64,000 nt of DNA, from the NCBI RefSeq assembly GCF_003287935.1, contig NZ_CP030287.1, positions 8,817,144-8,881,143 on the forward strand, in the 5' to 3' direction. The notes beneath the pieces are model-generated. The model searched no databases. It saw nothing but the letters and a program-made list of their open reading frames with translations, and was not told where the DNA came from. Position 1 is the stretch's first letter, and every line of letters starts with the position of its first letter. The position numbers were made by a program, and so were the translations under genes. This stretch comes from Streptomyces sp. ICC1. Lineage in GTDB: Bacteria; Actinomycetota; Actinomycetes; Streptomycetales; Streptomycetaceae. Of the stretch, positions 62,285-64,000 are shown in pieces.

Positions 62285-63607
62285 TTAGGCGCGGAAGTGC
62301 CGCTGGAGCCCCTGCCAGACGTCGTCGTACCCGCTCTGCAGGTGCTCCGCGCCGGCAGCCTGGGCGGTGGCGGTGATCGGCCAGCGGGTCTCGAACATGA
62401 AGGCCAGGCCGTCGTCGATCTTCTGCGGCTTCAGCTCGGCGGCGCTGGCCCGGTCGAAGGTCTCCCGGTCGGGGCCGTGCGCGGACATCATGTTGTGCAG
62501 GGAGCCGCCGCCGGGCACGAAGCCCTCCGCCTTGGCGTCGTAGGCGCCCTCGATGAGGCCCATGTACTCGCTCATCACGTTCCGGTGGAAGTACGGCGGG
62601 CGGAAGGTGTCCTCGCCGACCAGCCAGCGCGGGGCGAAGACCACGAAGTCCACGCCGGCGAGGCCCGGGGTGTCGGAGGGCGAGGTCAGCACGGTGAAGA
62701 TCGACGGGTCGGGGTGGTCGTAGCTGATGGAGCCCAGGACGTTGAAGCGGCGCATGTCGTAGACGTACGGGACGTGCGTGCCGTGCCAGGCGACCACGTC
62801 GAGCGGCGAGTGGTCGTAGGTGGCGGTCCAGAGGTTGCCGCAGAACTTGTTGACCACCTCGGTCGGGCGCTCGCTGTCCTCGTACGCGGCCACGGGCGCC
62901 TGGAAGTCGCGCGCGGCGGCCAGGCCGTTGGCGCCGATCGGGCCCAGGTCGGGGAGCTCGAAGGGGCGGCCGTAGTTCTCGCAGACGTAGCCGCGGGCGG
63001 TCTCGTCCTGCAGCTCGACGCGGAAGCGCACGCCGCGCGGGATCAGGGCCACATCGCCGGGGCGGGCGCTGAGCAGGCCGAACTCGGTGCGCAGCAGCAG
63101 GCCGCCGCGCTCCGGGACGATCAGCAGCTCGCCGTCGGAGTCGCTGAACACCCGGTCGGTCATAGGGGAGTTGGCGGAGTAGAGGTGGATGGCCATGCCG
63201 GAGCGCTGGGCGGCGTCGCCGTTGCCGCCCAGGGTCCAGAGGCCGGCCAGGAAGTCGGTGCCGGGGGCCGGGTCGGGCAGCGGGTTCCAGCGGAGCCGGT
63301 TGGGGTCCGCGGGGGCCTCGGTGAAGGGCGCGGTGCGCAGGGCGCCGTTGTCCGTCCGGGTGAAGGGCGGGTGCGCGGCCGAGGGGCGGATCCGGTAGAG
63401 CCAGGAGCGGCGGTTGTGGGAGCGCGGCTCGGTGAAGGCGCTGCCGCTGAGCTGCTCCGCGTAGAGCCCGAGGGGGGAGCGCTGGGGTGAGTTGCGGCCG
63501 ATCGGGAGCGCGCCGGGCACCGCCTCCGAGCTGTGCTCGTTGCCGAAGCCGGTGAGGTGCTCCAGCGCCTCCGCCGTCTTCCTGGCCTGCTCGCTGCCGC
63601 CGCTCAT
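62285..63607 (-). CDS. hmgA: Homogentisate 1,2-dioxygenase
   Basis: 440 residues from ATG 63607. Diagnostic segments: [134 protein letters not shown] and [15 protein letters not shown]. The iron ligands (His and Glu in [14 protein letters not shown], and His in the SAHGPD region) are present. It opens the ring of homogentisate in tyrosine/phenylalanine breakdown. A perfect palindrome lies 23 bp upstream of the start, so it is probably repressor-controlled. Complete. Confidence 0.95.
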   Translation of the reverse strand: MSGGSEQARKTAEALEHLTGFGNEHSSEAVPGALPIGRNSPQRSPLGLYAEQLSGSAFTEPRSHNRRSWLYRIRPSAAHPPFTRTDNGALRTAPFTEAPADPNRLRWNPLPDPAPGTDFLAGLWTLGGNGDAAQRSGMAIHLYSANSPMTDRVFSDSDGELLIVPERGGLLLRTEFGLLSARPGDVALIPRGVRFRVELQDETARGYVCENYGRPFELPDLGPIGANGLAAARDFQAPVAAYEDSERPTEVVNKFCGNLWTATYDHSPLDVVAWHGTHVPYVYDMRRFNVLGSISYDHPDPSIFTVLTSPSDTPGLAGVDFVVFAPRWLVGEDTFRPPYFHRNVMSEYMGLIEGAYDAKAEGFVPGGGSLHNMMSAHGPDRETFDRASAAELKPQKIDDGLAFMFETRWPITATAQAAGAEHLQSGYDDVWQGLQRHFRA

Positions 63608-63629
63608 TGCACGCTCCCGCTCTGTCGAA

Positions 63630-63657
63630 GGAATCCTATGCCTGACAGTAGGATTCC
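63630..63657. promoter_or_regulatory. Palindromic operator upstream of hmgA
   Basis: GGAATCCTA (63630-63638), 10-bp spacer, TAGGATTCC (63649-63657): a perfect 9+9 bp palindrome 22 bp from the start codon. Its AT content stands out from the surrounding GC-rich DNA. Probable binding site of a tyrosine-catabolism regulator of unknown identity. Confidence 0.75.
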
Positions 63658-63659
63658 AT

Positions 63660-63974
63660 CGTCGACACGTCAACGCCACACCCCCGCCCACTCCCCTCCG
63701 GGGCAGTCCCCCTCCGGGCCACTCCGAGTCCGGGCCACTCCGAGTCCGGGCGCTCTGTTTCCGGGTGCCAGCGGGTCTCTGTCGTCAGGCTCCGGGGCCG
63801 GACCGCCAGGGCCGTGCGTCGGCGGGCTGGGCGTCCGGCCTCGGCGGCGGGCGCGGGCGCGCCCCCCGCCCTCGTCGCGGGCTGCGCCTCGTACCCAGTG
63901 CGGGCGCGGGCGCGGACGCAGACGCAGGCGTGGTTGACCGGGGCGGGAGGAACAGCAAGAATTGAGAAACGTAG
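63660..63974. other. Non-coding upstream region with a 16-bp tandem repeat
   Basis: No gene supported. CCGGGCCACTCCGAGT is repeated at 63715-63730 and 63731-63746. From about 63940 the composition turns AT-rich (AAGAATTGAGAAACGTAG), resembling read run-off before the terminal adapter. Confidence 0.6.
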
Positions 63975-64000
63975 TTTTTTTTGTCAGGCAGAAGACGGCA
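63975..64000 (-). other. P7 oligo read-through with homopolymer tail, at window end
   Basis: Eight T (63975-63982), then a string ending CAGGCAGAAGACGGCA, the start of P7. Read on the minus strand this is the classic end of the P7 oligo followed by poly-A. The remainder of the adapter should lie past 64000. Confidence 0.93.

Overview
The window is high-GC actinobacterial DNA, almost certainly Streptomyces. Indicators are strong G/C bias at third codon positions, frequent GTG starts, a chaplin, an HbpS-like haem-binding protein, the futalosine menaquinone gene mqnC, a BluB-CobT fusion, a CvnA-like nitrate-sensing kinase, an Rpf-like lytic enzyme and homogentisate dioxygenase.

It is not a contiguous piece of chromosome. 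At least ten positions carry degenerate but alignable Illumina Nextera adapter: mosaic ends, i5/i7 primer sites, 8-nt indices, a P7 flow-cell oligo, and P5 run-off noise (about 6863, 17191, 29553, 32051, 38952, 43313, 47632, 53868, 55961, 61854 and 63985). Other joins have no adapter but show short near-perfect inverted repeats (4222, 12112, 14601, 51805) or reading frames that change identity in mid-protein (1531, 9480, 19797, 24766, 34390, 36675, 41150, 49735, 53735, 58025, 60050). The clearest proof is the cobalamin locus, split into three separated blocks: cobL plus the cobT 5' end (56027-58025), the cobT 3' end plus two ADP-ribosylglycohydrolases (19789-24766), and a third ADP-ribosylglycohydrolase plus a PfkB kinase (60050-61853). 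The two cobT halves share the same 9 bp in the same codon phase. Annotation is therefore reliable gene by gene, but synteny is reliable only inside each block.

Blocks, left to right: 2,4-dienoyl-CoA reductase 3' end and a thioesterase; a phage/ICE-like coupled cassette (PAPS-reductase-like, C5 methylase, DnaB N-domain protein); PhoD phosphatase and DedA protein; chaplin with a NarL-type two-component system; LamG/large-secreted-protein fragments; mqnC locus; DUF3152 fragment; two Gly-rich secreted proteins and a Ser/Thr kinase; Rpf-like protein; ArsR/MFS; cobT-ADPRG block; RNA ligase; NmrA-type oxidoreductase and PAS-GAF-SpoIIE phosphatase; ThiF-like fragment, M48-type protease, TerD; multicopper oxidase; NIT-type kinase; GH13 amylase and CBM20 fragment; M1 peptidase and hbpS; a long Pro/Ala repeat protein; MFS, hydrolase and FUSC protein; aminopeptidase N (frameshifted) and chorismate mutase; kinase fragment, CPBP protease, PhzF; PucR fragment and kelch oxidase; DJ-1/MarR operon; cobL-cobT leader; a zinc-protease toxin-like fragment; ADPRG3-kinase; a membrane fragment and hmgA.

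The biologically most interesting intact items are the PAPS-reductase/C5-methylase/DnaB-N cassette, the Gly-rich secreted pair, the reconstructed cob-ADP-ribosylglycohydrolase-kinase operon with its short leader ORFs, and self-consistent operators for ArsR, MarR and hmgA. No tRNA, rRNA, CRISPR array, insertion sequence or replication origin was recognised.
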